A stretch of 64,000 bases of DNA from Streptomyces sioyaensis (GTDB lineage: Bacteria > Actinomycetota > Actinomycetes > Streptomycetales > Streptomycetaceae). Shown here piece after piece: positions 49,583-58,695 of this stretch. Location: positions 1 to 64,000 of the forward strand of contig NZ_SDIF01000020.1 of assembly GCF_004122735.1 (NCBI RefSeq). Reading direction: 5' to 3'. The notes below the pieces were generated by a model that worked only from the letters and a program-made list of their open reading frames with translations, had not been told where the DNA came from and ran no database searches. A program made the translations under genes and the position numbers. Within the stretch, counting starts at the first letter, position 1, and each line of letters begins with the position of its first letter.

Positions 49583-51607
49583 TTGGACTTCTCGCTGCTC
49601 GGCCCGATCGCCGTGACGACCGGCTCCGCGGAGCTGTCGCTCGGGCCCGCCAAACGGCGCAGTGTGCTCGCGCTGCTGTTGCTGCAACCCAACACCACTG
49701 TTCCACTGGAGCAGTTGATCGACTCCCTGTGGGAGGACGAGCCGCCGGAGCATGCCCGCACGGTCGTCCAGGGGCATGTCTCGCGGCTGCGCGCCACGCT
49801 CGCCGAGGGCGGTGCGGAGGCGTACGGCATCGAGCTGGCCACGCACGGCTCCGCCTATCTGCTGCGGCTGCCGGAGGAGCTGATCGACGCCCACCGGTTC
49901 GGTGAGCTGGTGACCCTGGCGCGCCCCGAGGCGGCGCCGGCCGATGCCGTACCACTGCTGCGCGAGGCGCTGGGACTGTGGCGGGGCCCCGCCCTGACCG
50001 GCACGGTCACCAGCCCGCCCTTCGCGGCCGCCGCCCATGCGCTGGAGGAGCGCCGGCTGACGGCCGTGGAGGCACTCGGGCGGGCGTACGGCGCGCTCGG
50101 CGAGCACGAGCAGGCGGCCGCGATCCTGTACTCCGCGGCCGTCAACCACCCTTTGCGTGAAGGCCTGATCGCCGGGCTGATGCGGGCACTGTTCCGTACG
50201 GGACGGCAGTCCGACGCGCTGGAGTGGTTCCACCGCACCCGGCGGCTGCTCAACGAGGAGCTGGGCGTCGACCCCGGCGAGCGGCTGCGCGGCGCGTACG
50301 AGGAGATCCTGCGGGCGGAGGCGGCCGGGCAGCAGCGGAAAGCCGCGGCCCAGCCCTCGGGCGCTTCCGGCGGGGAGCCCGCGGGAGGGCCTCGTTCCGC
50401 GACGGCCGGCGCGGCGCCCCCCGCCACGGGCGAGCCGCAGCTGCCTGCCCAGGGGAGCAGCGGTACGGCGACGCACGACGCAGCTGCCGCACCGGCGAAG
50501 AGCGGTCCGCGGGCGGGCGCGACGGGCGGATCGGGCCCCGCGCGGGCCGGTGCCCCCCGGCTGCTGCCCCGCCCACCGGCCCGCTTCCTGGGCCGGGAGC
50601 ACCAACTCACCTCCCTGACCTCGGCCTTGACGGACCGTACGACCGGCGAGAGCCCGCTCACGGTCGTGGCGGGGCCGGCCGGTGTCGGCAAGACGGCCTG
50701 CGCCGTGCAGTGGGCGCATCTGCACGCCGGGGCCTTCCCCGACGGCCAGCTCTTCGCCGATCTGCGCGGCTTCGGCGAGGGCGATGAGGCGGCGCCGGCC
50801 GAGATCCTGCGCGACTTCCTGCTGGCGCTGGGCACCCCGCCGGAGCGGGTGCCCGGCTCCGCCCAGGCCGCCTCGGCGCTGTTCCGCTCGCTGGTCGCGG
50901 AGCGCCGGCTGCTGGTCGTCCTCGACAATGCGCGCAGTTCGGCGCAGGTACGGCCGCTGCTGCCCGGTGGCCCGCACTGCGCCACGGTCGTCACCAGCCG
51001 CAGTCGTCTCGACGGTCTGGTCGCCACCGACTGCGCCCGGCCGGTCGGTCTCCAGGCGCTGGGCCACGAGGAGGGCGCGGCGCTGCTCGGCGCGATGCTC
51101 GGCCCGGAGCGGGTCGCCGAGGACCCGGCCGCCGCGCGGGAACTGGTCGACCTGTGCGACGGGCTGCCGCTGGCGCTGCGGGCCGCGGCCGCCCAGCTGA
51201 CCGCCCGGCCACGCTGGCGGCTGGCCCGGCTGGCCGCGGCGCTGCACGACGAACGGCGGCGGCTCGCGCTGCTGTCGGCGGAGGACGCCGGAGTCGCGGC
51301 GGCGCTGCGGATGTCCGTCGCCCGGCTGTCGGCGGATGACGCCCGGCTGCTCAGCGCACTCGCGACGACCTCGGACGGGCACCTCAACGCCTCGGCGGCG
51401 GCGGCGCTCGCCGGGTACGACCAGGAGCGCACCCAGGACGCCCTGGACCGGCTCGCGGAGATGCATCTGGTGGACGAAGAGGCCACCGACGTCTACACCA
51501 TCAGCACGCTGACGCAGTTGTTCGCACGGGACGAGCACGGCGAGAGCGGGGAGGCCGGCAGGAACAGCCCGGGTGACGGGGGGAGCGGGAGCGACGGGCG
51601 CGGCTGA
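49583..51607 (+). CDS. AfsR/SARP-type regulator with NB-ARC domain
   Basis: This 674-aa regulator has an OmpR-like winged helix (about 1-90: KRRSVLALLLLQPNTTVP), a bacterial transcriptional activation domain (about 95-245, with LGVDPGERLRGAYEEIL), an Ala/Pro/Gly-rich linker (about 255-340) and an NB-ARC ATPase (about 345-660) with GPAGVGKTA, LLVVLDNA and GLPLALRA. It lacks the C-terminal TPR array of AfsR and ends in a Gly/Ser-rich tail. The TTG start two bases after the aminopeptidase stop, with TGGAGGG upstream, implies coupling. No biosynthetic cluster is next to it, so it may be a global regulator. Confidence 0.85.
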   Translation: MDFSLLGPIAVTTGSAELSLGPAKRRSVLALLLLQPNTTVPLEQLIDSLWEDEPPEHARTVVQGHVSRLRATLAEGGAEAYGIELATHGSAYLLRLPEELIDAHRFGELVTLARPEAAPADAVPLLREALGLWRGPALTGTVTSPPFAAAAHALEERRLTAVEALGRAYGALGEHEQAAAILYSAAVNHPLREGLIAGLMRALFRTGRQSDALEWFHRTRRLLNEELGVDPGERLRGAYEEILRAEAAGQQRKAAAQPSGASGGEPAGGPRSATAGAAPPATGEPQLPAQGSSGTATHDAAAAPAKSGPRAGATGGSGPARAGAPRLLPRPPARFLGREHQLTSLTSALTDRTTGESPLTVVAGPAGVGKTACAVQWAHLHAGAFPDGQLFADLRGFGEGDEAAPAEILRDFLLALGTPPERVPGSAQAASALFRSLVAERRLLVVLDNARSSAQVRPLLPGGPHCATVVTSRSRLDGLVATDCARPVGLQALGHEEGAALLGAMLGPERVAEDPAAARELVDLCDGLPLALRAAAAQLTARPRWRLARLAAALHDERRRLALLSAEDAGVAAALRMSVARLSADDARLLSALATTSDGHLNASAAAALAGYDQERTQDALDRLAEMHLVDEEATDVYTISTLTQLFARDEHGESGEAGRNSPGDGGSGSDGRG

Positions 51608-51772
51608 ACCGTGCCCGCGTCCGTCCCGCGTGCGGGAGCGTTAGGCGCACGTTAGTGGCACGGCAGCGGCGGGCCGCAGTCTGGTGATCAGGCCGCAGGG
51701 GGAGACCTCAGGCCGGACCGCAGGGCGTACCGCAGACGCGGTGCGGGCCACCCGAACCCGGGGGAGACCGAC

Positions 51773-52600
51773 ATGCCGCGCAGCCACACCCGCTCCGAGA
51801 CCGTCCTGGAGACCGGTGCCAGGGCCGGTACCGGTGGCCCCGGCACGGGACGGACCGTCCGCCGCCGTACGCTGCGGATCGCGTCGGCCGGGCTGACCGC
51901 CGTCGCCGCGCTCACCCTCACCGCCTGCGGCGGCCAGGACAACCCGCTCCAGACCAGCGCCGCCAAGCCGTTCCACCCGCAGTCCCAGGAGGCCGACGTC
52001 CCGGTGTCCGGGGGCGGCGGTGCTGCCGCACCGGGCGGCCTGCAGGCCGACGGCGGACGGGCGCAGCAGACATCCGCGGGGCGCGGCGGCACCGACGGCG
52101 GCGTGGAGGCCGGGGCGGACGGCCTCACGGTCAGCACGCGCAGTGCGGGCGGAGGTGGCAACGGCACCGTCCGGCACACCGCCTGCGGCGCCGCGAAGGT
52201 CCGCATCGTCGCCAGACTGCTGACCCGGCCGGTCAACCATCTGCTGCTGGCGGCCACCAACACCTCCGGCGCCCCCTGCGATCTCCACCTCGCCCCCGAC
52301 CTCCGCTTCGACGACGCACCGTCGCCGCTCCCCGAGCTGTCGGCCAGCAAGCCGTCGGCCGTGGTCACCCTCGCCCCCGGCGAGACCGGCTATGCGGGCG
52401 TGCTGACCTCGTCCGCCGCCGGCTCCGGCCGCCACGGCCGCACCGCCACCTCACTCTCCGTCAGCCTCCCCGGACGCGACGGCAAGGGCAGCATCGGCGG
52501 CTCGGCGGCCGTGGCGCTCCCCGGCGGCGCGGCGTACGTCGACGACAGCGCTTGGGTGACGTACTGGCAGCCGGACGTGCGCGAGGCGACGGCCTGGTGA
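51773..52600 (+). CDS. DUF4232-type lipoprotein
   Basis: This 275-aa protein has a long basic N-terminus, a signal helix and lipobox LTAC (Cys52). A Gly-rich linker (about 75-130) leads to a DUF4232 beta domain (about 135-265: LLLAATNTSGAPCDLHLAPDLRF ... ATSLSVSLPG). ATG follows GGGGGAGACC. A paralogue is at 53081-53755. The function of DUF4232 is unknown; it is likely a cell-surface protein. Confidence 0.75.
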   Translation: MPRSHTRSETVLETGARAGTGGPGTGRTVRRRTLRIASAGLTAVAALTLTACGGQDNPLQTSAAKPFHPQSQEADVPVSGGGGAAAPGGLQADGGRAQQTSAGRGGTDGGVEAGADGLTVSTRSAGGGGNGTVRHTACGAAKVRIVARLLTRPVNHLLLAATNTSGAPCDLHLAPDLRFDDAPSPLPELSASKPSAVVTLAPGETGYAGVLTSSAAGSGRHGRTATSLSVSLPGRDGKGSIGGSAAVALPGGAAYVDDSAWVTYWQPDVREATAW

Positions 52601-52654
52601 GCCGCCGTTGAAGCAGCGCTGATGAGCCACCCTTCGGTGAGCCGTCCCTGAACC

Positions 52655-52684
52655 AGGGCGCCCGCATCCCCCAGCGGGCGCCCT
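52655..52684 (+). terminator. terminator after the first DUF4232 gene
   Basis: AGGGCGCCCGC pairs with GCGGGCGCCCT (11 bp, loop ATCCCCCA) and is followed by TTTGCTG. Confidence 0.82.
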
Positions 52685-52832
52685 TTGCTGTGTCCGCCGT
52701 CCCGTCATGTCTCGACCGGCGGCCCGTACCCTCCCGGATTCCTTACGCCGGTGCGGGGCACTCACGCCCAAAGGCCCGGAGCACCTCAGCGACAACGAAC
52801 CTCCGGGCCGGAATCCCACGCGGCGTCCCGGG

Positions 52833-52846
52833 GTTTCACGTGAAAC
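52833..52846. promoter_or_regulatory. parS site 4
   Basis: Perfect GTTTCACGTGAAAC in the gap between the two DUF4232-type lipoprotein genes. Confidence 0.93.
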
Positions 52847-53080
52847 GCCACCGGCTGATCCGGATCCGGTCCGGGGCGTGATGCGAGGGACACTTCCGCC
52901 ACAGGGGAGCGGAAGTGCCCCTCGCGCGCAGGAGTGCGCGGCCGCATTGCACCGCAAGCATGGCGAACCCGGCGTCAGCCCGAAGGAAATGGAGGCGCGC
53001 CTCCGGCAGTGGATATCGTGGCCGTGCCCATGACAGACGCGCCTCGCTGACACCGCAGCAATCCACGGGGGAAACCAACC

Positions 53081-53755
53081 ATGACCGCACGCCGCTCCCG
53101 CCACCGCTCCGCCGCGTACGCCGCACTGGCGCTCGGACTGGCCGGCTCGCTCGCGCTGACCGGCTGCAACAGCCACTCGTCGAAGAAGTCGAAGAAGTCG
53201 AAGAAGTCGTCCTCGGTGTCGAAGTCGTCCTCGTCGTCTTCCAAGAGCAAGAAGCGCAAGATCATCGGTGGCGGTGCGGCCGCGGCGGGAGCGGGGGCGG
53301 CATCGCGGCGGGTGCCCGACTGCTTCCCGAGCACGTACAAGGTCACGTTCTCCCAGCAGAGCGGCCCCGACAGCCACGTCACGGTGAAGTTCAAGAACAC
53401 CGCCGGCCGCGACTGCACGCTGTACAACGCCCCGCTGCTGCGCTTCAACAACGCCAAGAGCCCGCTGCCGCTGCTGCAGGGCACACCCGGTCACCTCGAC
53501 GGCACCCGTCTGACCGTGCCCGCCCACGGCTACGCCTACGCGGTCCTCCCCACCAACACCGCGGCCACCAAGGGCACCGAGCAGAAGTCGGTGACCATCG
53601 ACTTCATGGGTGTCTCGGCGAGCTCCGTCACGCACGGTCCGGTCACCGTCAACTTCGCGGAGAAGCGGCTGCACCTCTCCGTCGGCAAGACCAAGGTCAC
53701 CAACTGGACGTCGAGCGTCCACGGTGCCCAGCTGGCGGCCGGCGTCGGGAAGTAG
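53081..53755 (+). CDS. DUF4232-type lipoprotein with Ser/Lys linker
   Basis: This 224-aa protein has a signal peptide with lipobox LTGC (Cys29), a Ser/Lys-rich linker (about 32-60, repeated SKK units) and a DUF4232 beta domain (about 80-215: HVTVKFKNTAGRDCTLYNAP, AYAVLPTN). It is a paralogue of the 51773 gene in domain order and in the Cys-containing NTxGxxC motif. The basic linker could bind anionic wall polymers; that is inference. ATG follows CGGGGGAAACC. Confidence 0.75.
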   Translation: MTARRSRHRSAAYAALALGLAGSLALTGCNSHSSKKSKKSKKSSSVSKSSSSSSKSKKRKIIGGGAAAAGAGAASRRVPDCFPSTYKVTFSQQSGPDSHVTVKFKNTAGRDCTLYNAPLLRFNNAKSPLPLLQGTPGHLDGTRLTVPAHGYAYAVLPTNTAATKGTEQKSVTIDFMGVSASSVTHGPVTVNFAEKRLHLSVGKTKVTNWTSSVHGAQLAAGVGK

Positions 53756-53780
53756 CCCGGCACCACAGCGACCGGCCGAG

Positions 53781-53807
53781 CGCCCGGGCCGCCACCGGGC
53801 CCGGGCG
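53781..53807. terminator. bidirectional hairpin between convergent genes
   Basis: A 10-bp perfect stem (53781-53790 with 53798-53807) lies between the lipoprotein stop (53755) and the NHL-protein stop (53817). Confidence 0.75.
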
Positions 53808-53816
53808 GTCCTGCGT

Positions 53817-55625
53817 CTACTCCGCGTCCATCCCCGCGAGGACCAGCCCCAGCCGGGCCGCCCCGCCCTCGGCGATCTCGACCGGAACGCCCCAGTCCTG
53901 CTGGTGCACATGGCAGGCGGGGTACTCGATGTCCGGGGCGTCGTCGCAGGACGCGGCCATCGCCGAGACATGCAGCACCCCCTCGGTCACGCCGTCCGCG
54001 AGCACCAGGTCGCGGCCGAGGTCGGTGCCCGCGCCCGCGCCCTCGGCGAGCAGCTCCGGCGGGGTCGCGCTGACCAGCAGCCGCGTCGACGGGCCGTAGC
54101 GGGTGTCGAGCTTCTGACCCGCGGGAGCCTGGAAGACCACCTTCAGCCGCAGTGCGCCCGGGGCGACCCGGGTGGCCGCGCGCTGGGTGTGGTGCGCCAC
54201 CGCCTCGACGCGGACCGCCTCCTCGGGCAGCCGCAGCCTGGTCAGCCGGTGCCGGGCCGACTCCACTACCACGATGTCGTCGTCGACGAGCACCGCGGCG
54301 GACGGCTCCCGCAGATCCGTCGCCAGCGTCGTCACCTCACCGCTCGCGGGGTCGAAGCGGCGCAGCGCGTGGTTGTAGGTGTCCGCGATAGCCACCGAAC
54401 CGTCGGGCAGCGCGGTCAGGCCCAGCGGGTGCTGGAGCAGCGCCTGGCCGGCGGCGCCGTCGCGGTGCCCGAAGTCGAAGAGGCCGGTGCCGACGGCGGT
54501 ACGGACGACATAGCCGTCGCCCGTCCCGGTGGGCTCCACCCAGCGGACCGCGCTGGTCTCGGAGTCGGCCAGCCACAGCCGCTCGCCGGCCGCCGCCAGC
54601 CCGGACGGCTGGGCGAACCAGGCCTCGGCGGCCGGGCCGTCCACCAGGCCCTCGTTGGTGGTGCCGGCCGCCACCTCGACCGTGCCGGTGGCCGGGTCGT
54701 ACGTCCACAGCTGATGCACCCCGGCCATCGCGATCCACAGCCGGTCCCGCCACCAGGCGAGGTCCCACGGCGAGGAGAGCGCCACCTCGCGCGCCGGGCC
54801 CGAGGTCGGCGAGCCCTGCCACCACTGCGTGCCGGTGCCGGCCACCGTCTCCAGCGCGCCGCTCTCGGGGTCGAAGACCCGGATGGCGTGGTTGACCGTG
54901 TCCGCCACGGCCACCGTGCCGTCGGGCAGCAGCGCCAGGCCCTGCGGCTCGTTGAAGGAATCGGGGGTCAGCCCGCGCGCACCGGAGCCGATGCGGCGCA
55001 GCACCTGCTCGCCGTCCGCCGCCAGCTCCACCAGCTGATGGCGCGTGGTGTCCGAGACCAGGAAGCTGCCGTGCGGCAGCCGGACGGCCTTGCCGGGGAA
55101 GCGCAGATCGGTGGCGACCGGCTCCGGCGGTACGTAGGGGCCGTCGCCGCGGCGCAGCGTGCCCTTCGCCGTGTGCTCGGCCTCCAGCTCCTCGACCAGC
55201 TTCTCGATCGCGTGCGCATGGCCCTCGCCGGCGTGCTGGGCGACGACATAGCCCTCAGGGTCGATCACCACGAGCGTCGGCCAGGCCCTGACCGCGTACT
55301 GCTTCCACGTGGCGAGCTCGGGGTCGTCGAGGACCGGATGCTCCACGCCATAGCGCTCCACGGCGTCCACGACCGCCTGGTGCTCGGCCTCGTGCACGAA
55401 CTTCGGGGAGTGCACACCGACGATCACGACCGTGTCGCGGTGACGCTCCTCCAGCGCCCGCAGCTCGTCCAGGACATGCAGACAGTTCACACAGCAAAAG
55501 GTCCAGAAATCCAGGACGACAATGCGTCCGCGCAGGTCGGAGAGGGTCAGATCCTTGTTGCCGGTGTTCAGCCAGCCGCCCTTGCCGACCAGCTCGGGGG
55601 CGCGGACGCGTGCACGTGAAGCCAT
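53817..55625 (-). CDS. NHL-repeat protein with thioredoxin-like N-terminal domain
   Basis: This 602-aa protein resembles NHLRC2: an N-terminal thioredoxin/TlpA-like domain (about 10-150: LRGRIVVLDFWTFCCVNCLHVL, with CxxC-type CVNC), an NHL beta-propeller (about 160-480, repeated LPDGTVAVADTVNHAIR and LPDGSVAIADTYNHALR units), and a C-terminal beta domain. No signal peptide is present, so it is cytoplasmic. The redox role is inferred from the Cys pair. The ATG at 55625 lacks a clear Shine-Dalgarno; the gap to the divergent gene is only 64 bases. Confidence 0.82.
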   Translation of the reverse strand: MASRARVRAPELVGKGGWLNTGNKDLTLSDLRGRIVVLDFWTFCCVNCLHVLDELRALEERHRDTVVIVGVHSPKFVHEAEHQAVVDAVERYGVEHPVLDDPELATWKQYAVRAWPTLVVIDPEGYVVAQHAGEGHAHAIEKLVEELEAEHTAKGTLRRGDGPYVPPEPVATDLRFPGKAVRLPHGSFLVSDTTRHQLVELAADGEQVLRRIGSGARGLTPDSFNEPQGLALLPDGTVAVADTVNHAIRVFDPESGALETVAGTGTQWWQGSPTSGPAREVALSSPWDLAWWRDRLWIAMAGVHQLWTYDPATGTVEVAAGTTNEGLVDGPAAEAWFAQPSGLAAAGERLWLADSETSAVRWVEPTGTGDGYVVRTAVGTGLFDFGHRDGAAGQALLQHPLGLTALPDGSVAIADTYNHALRRFDPASGEVTTLATDLREPSAAVLVDDDIVVVESARHRLTRLRLPEEAVRVEAVAHHTQRAATRVAPGALRLKVVFQAPAGQKLDTRYGPSTRLLVSATPPELLAEGAGAGTDLGRDLVLADGVTEGVLHVSAMAASCDDAPDIEYPACHVHQQDWGVPVEIAEGGAARLGLVLAGMDAE

Positions 55626-55689
55626 GTGGACATTCAACGTCACTCCGGTGCGTGCACATTCCGCAGGCCCCCTGGGGAACACGTCACCC

Positions 55690-56220
55690 ATGCTGCAATC
55701 TCCCGGGGAGCCGGCCCCGCATTCGCGTAAGTACCTGGTCCGTGACCGCATTTTCGGTATCGGTGACGACTACTGGATCGAGGACGAGCACGGGCGGCAC
55801 GCCTTCCTCGTGGACGGGAAGGCGCTGCGGCTGCGGGAAACCTTCGAGCTGAAGGACCCGGAGCGGCGGGTGCTGGTCACCATCCGCAAGAAGATGCTCA
55901 GCCTGCGCGACACGATGACCATCGAGCGGGACGACAAACCGCTGGCCACGATCAGGCGCAAGCGGCTCTCGCTGCTGCGCAACCACTATCGCGTCGAGCT
56001 GGTGGACGGCACCGAACTGGACGTCAGCGGAAAGATCTTCGACCGGGAGTTCGCGATCGAGTACGAGGGGGAGCTGCTCGCCGAGATCTCACGACGCTGG
56101 CTGACCGTGCGCGACACCTACGCGGTCAACGTCGTGCGGGGGGAGGCGGATCCGGCGCTGCTCATCGCCGTCACGGTCGGTGTGATCCGGCTGGCGGAGC
56201 GGGAGCGCGGCGAGGACTGA
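55690..56220 (+). CDS. LURP-one-related (YxjI-type) protein
   Basis: This 176-aa protein has the LURP-one/Tubby-like beta-barrel pattern: RKYLVRDRIFGIGDDYWIED, LRETFELKD, VTIRKKMLSLRDTMTIE and WLTVRDTYAV. These small phospholipid-scramblase-like barrels lack a known enzymatic role in bacteria. The ATG at 55690 follows GGGGAAC; longer starts overlap the divergent NHL-protein promoter. Confidence 0.8.
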   Translation: MLQSPGEPAPHSRKYLVRDRIFGIGDDYWIEDEHGRHAFLVDGKALRLRETFELKDPERRVLVTIRKKMLSLRDTMTIERDDKPLATIRRKRLSLLRNHYRVELVDGTELDVSGKIFDREFAIEYEGELLAEISRRWLTVRDTYAVNVVRGEADPALLIAVTVGVIRLAERERGED

Positions 56221-56371
56221 GAAGCGCACGTTCCGCCCCCGCGCCGCACCCCTCTGCGGCCGGGAGACATCGGCCTACGATGGTCACCCGAAAGCACTGC
56301 CGGGGTGCCCGTGCGCAGCGTAACTTAACTGCACAGACAGCAGCCCGCGTACGAACCGTCCGAGGGGTCCC

Positions 56372-57196
56372 GTGACCGTCCATCCCAGCCTTCAGTCCTC
56401 CATCGATGCCTGGACTCACTCCATAGAAGCGATAACCGAGCTGGTGACTCCGCTCGTCGAGGGCGAGTGGAACAGGGCGACGGGCCTGCCAGGATGGTCC
56501 GTGCGCGATGTCGTCTCCCATGTCATCGGCCTGGAATGCGAAATGCTGGGCGACCCGCGGCCGATCCACACCCTGCCGCGCGACCTCTACCACGTACGCA
56601 GCGAGTCGGCGCGGCGGATGGAAGTGCAGGTCGACGTCCGCCGGCACCACACCGCGCCGGAGATGCTCAGCGAGCTCGAATACACCGTCATCCGCCGCTC
56701 CCGGCAGCTGCGCAACGAGTCCCGTCAGCCGGACGCCGTGGTGCACAGCCCGCTCGGTGAGGACCGTTCGCTGGAATTCGTGCTGCAGCAGCGGGCGTTC
56801 GATGTCTGGGTGCATGAGCAGGACCTGCGCCGGGCCCTCGGCAAGCCCGGCAACCTCGACTCCCCCGGCGCGCAGGTGACGCGCGATCTGCTGGTGAAGA
56901 CACTGCCCGGCATCGTCGCCAAGAGGGCCCAGGCGCCGGCCGATGCGGCGGTGGTCTTCGACGTCAGCGGACCGCTGGAGTTCCTGCGCACGGTCCGTAT
57001 CGACGCCGAGGGCAACGCCACGATCGACGGCAGCGTCTCGCTCGGCCCGACGGTGACGTTCGCCCTGGACTGGGACACCTTCCACCAGCTGGCCTGCGGC
57101 CGGGTTCGTGCGGCGGCCGTCGCCGAGCAGGTCAAGATCGACGGCGACCGTGAGCTGGCCGAGGCGATCCTGAACAACTTCGCCGTCACGCCGTAG
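56372..57196 (+). CDS. maleylpyruvate isomerase family mycothiol-dependent enzyme (MDMPI/DinB-like)
   Basis: This 274-aa protein has the DinB-like four-helix domain (about 10-165) with GLPGWSVRDVVSHVIGLE, whose His is the first metal ligand, and the second ligands in AFDVWVHEQDLRRAL. The C-terminal alpha/beta domain (about 190-270) matches the SCP-like part of MDMPI proteins. Such enzymes use mycothiol with a bound metal for thiol-transfer or isomerisation. GTG start with GAGGGG. The substrate is unknown. Confidence 0.82.
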   Translation: MTVHPSLQSSIDAWTHSIEAITELVTPLVEGEWNRATGLPGWSVRDVVSHVIGLECEMLGDPRPIHTLPRDLYHVRSESARRMEVQVDVRRHHTAPEMLSELEYTVIRRSRQLRNESRQPDAVVHSPLGEDRSLEFVLQQRAFDVWVHEQDLRRALGKPGNLDSPGAQVTRDLLVKTLPGIVAKRAQAPADAAVVFDVSGPLEFLRTVRIDAEGNATIDGSVSLGPTVTFALDWDTFHQLACGRVRAAAVAEQVKIDGDRELAEAILNNFAVTP

Positions 57197-57204
57197 CGGC
57201 GACG

Positions 57205-57223
57205 GGCCGGGCAGGACCCGGCC
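57205..57223 (+). terminator. short hairpin after the MDMPI-type gene
   Basis: GGCCGGG-CAGGA-CCCGGCC, a 7-bp stem eight bases past the stop codon. Confidence 0.6.
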
Positions 57224-57277
57224 GACACCCTCACCCCCGCCCGACCGGCGAACGGGGTGTGGGTCCCGGAGTGAGCC

Positions 57278-57291
57278 GTTTCACGTGAAAC
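57278..57291. promoter_or_regulatory. parS site 5
   Basis: Perfect parS in the gap between convergent genes, paired with site 6 only 24 bp away centre to centre. Confidence 0.93.
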
Positions 57292-57301
57292 TGCGCTGTC
57301 C

Positions 57302-57315
57302 GTTTCACGTGAAAC
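57302..57315. promoter_or_regulatory. parS site 6
   Basis: Perfect parS, ten bases after site 5; a tandem pair. Confidence 0.93.
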
Positions 57316-57348
57316 GGGCCCGCCCACCGGCCAGTTGGCCGTCCGGCG

Positions 57349-58695
57349 TCACGCGGGAACGTGGACCGCCTCCACCCGGCTGGCCACCAGCCGTTCACGC
57401 TCGCGTCGTACCGCCCGCCGGCGCAGCCGCAGCATCTGCGAGACACCGAGCGCCTCCACGACGAAGATCGAGGCAAAGGCGATCCGGTAGTTGTCGCCGG
57501 TGGCGTCCAGCAGGACCCCGATGGCGAACAGGGTCGTCATCGAGGCCGTGAAGCCACCCATGTTGACGATGCCGGAGGCGGTGCCCAGACGCTCGGGCGG
57601 ATTGGCTGGGCGCGCGAAGTCAAAGCCGATCATCGAGGCGGGTCCGCAAGCGCCCAGCACCGTGCACAGCACGATCAGCAGCCCCATCGGCGCATGAGCG
57701 CCCGGCCAGCACAGAACGATCGCCCACATCAGCGCCGTGGCGAGGACCGTGCCCAGAGCCAGTGGCGTACGGGCCGCGTGGTGGCGGGCGATGACCTGGC
57801 CGTAGATCAGGCCCACCGCCATGTTGGAGAGCACCACCAGGGTGAGCAGTTCACCGGCGGTGCCACGGGACAGCCCCTGTGCCTCGACGAGGAAGGGCAG
57901 GCCCCAGAGCAGCAGGAACACCATCGCGGGGAACTGGGTGGTGAAGTGCACCCACATGCCCAGCCGGGTGCCGGGCTCACGCCAGGACTCGACGATCTGC
58001 CGGCGGACGAACCCCAGGCCGGTGTGCTGGGCGGAGGGGGGCGGCGGGGCGAAGCCCTCGGGGTGGTCCTTGAGGAACAGCAGCAGCACGATCAGCACGA
58101 CGATGCCGCCGGCGGCGCTGGAGACGAAGGTCGGGGTCCAGCCGAAGCTGTGCAGGAACCGGGCGAGCACGAGGGTCGAGACCAGGTTGCCCGCCATGCC
58201 GACCAGCGCGGCGATCTGCGCGATCATCGGGCCGCGGCGGGCCGGGAACCACCGGGAGCCCAGCCGCAGCACGCTGATGAACGTCATCGCGTCCCCGCAT
58301 CCGAGCAGCGCACGGGAGCCGAGCGCCATGCCGTACGACGAGGAGAGCGCAAAGCCGAACTGGCCGACGGTGTAGAGCACCACGCCGAGGGTCAGCACCC
58401 TCTTGGGCCCGAGCCGGTCGACCAGCAGGCCGACGGGGATCTGCATCCCCGCATATACCAGCAGCTGCAGGAGGGAGAAGGTCGACAGCGCCGAGGCGTT
58501 GATGTGGAAGCGCTCGGCGGCGTCCAGGCCCGCCACTCCGAGGCTGGTGCGGTAGGTGATGGCGACGAAGTAGACCGCGACGCCGATGCCCCAGACGGCC
58601 ATCGCCTTGGGGCCGCCGGGCGGGTCGGCGGGCAGCAGCCGGGCGCAGCCGCCACCTATGCCGGAGCCGTCAGCGCGTCCGGAGCCGGCGCTCAT
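57349..58695 (-). CDS. MFS transporter (NarK/MHS-like, 12 helices)
   Basis: This 448-aa protein shows twelve hydrophobic segments, the MFS loop motif GLLVDRLGPKRVL between helices 2 and 3 and a repeat in the second half. It starts at the ATG at 58695, overlapping the GntR stop as ATGA, so regulator and transporter form one operon. The GntR partner (FadR type) suggests uptake of an organic acid or sugar acid. The substrate is not predictable. Confidence 0.82.
   Translation of the reverse strand: MSAGSGRADGSGIGGGCARLLPADPPGGPKAMAVWGIGVAVYFVAITYRTSLGVAGLDAAERFHINASALSTFSLLQLLVYAGMQIPVGLLVDRLGPKRVLTLGVVLYTVGQFGFALSSSYGMALGSRALLGCGDAMTFISVLRLGSRWFPARRGPMIAQIAALVGMAGNLVSTLVLARFLHSFGWTPTFVSSAAGGIVVLIVLLLFLKDHPEGFAPPPPSAQHTGLGFVRRQIVESWREPGTRLGMWVHFTTQFPAMVFLLLWGLPFLVEAQGLSRGTAGELLTLVVLSNMAVGLIYGQVIARHHAARTPLALGTVLATALMWAIVLCWPGAHAPMGLLIVLCTVLGACGPASMIGFDFARPANPPERLGTASGIVNMGGFTASMTTLFAIGVLLDATGDNYRIAFASIFVVEALGVSQMLRLRRRAVRRERERLVASRVEAVHVPA

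Larger units (their letters stand above)
52601..53080. other. intergenic region with terminator and parS
   Basis: These 480 bases between the two lipoprotein genes contain the terminator at 52655-52684 and the parS site at 52833-52846. A GGAAGTG-flanked inverted stretch (52879-52918) lies upstream of the second gene. I see no gene. Confidence 0.6.
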
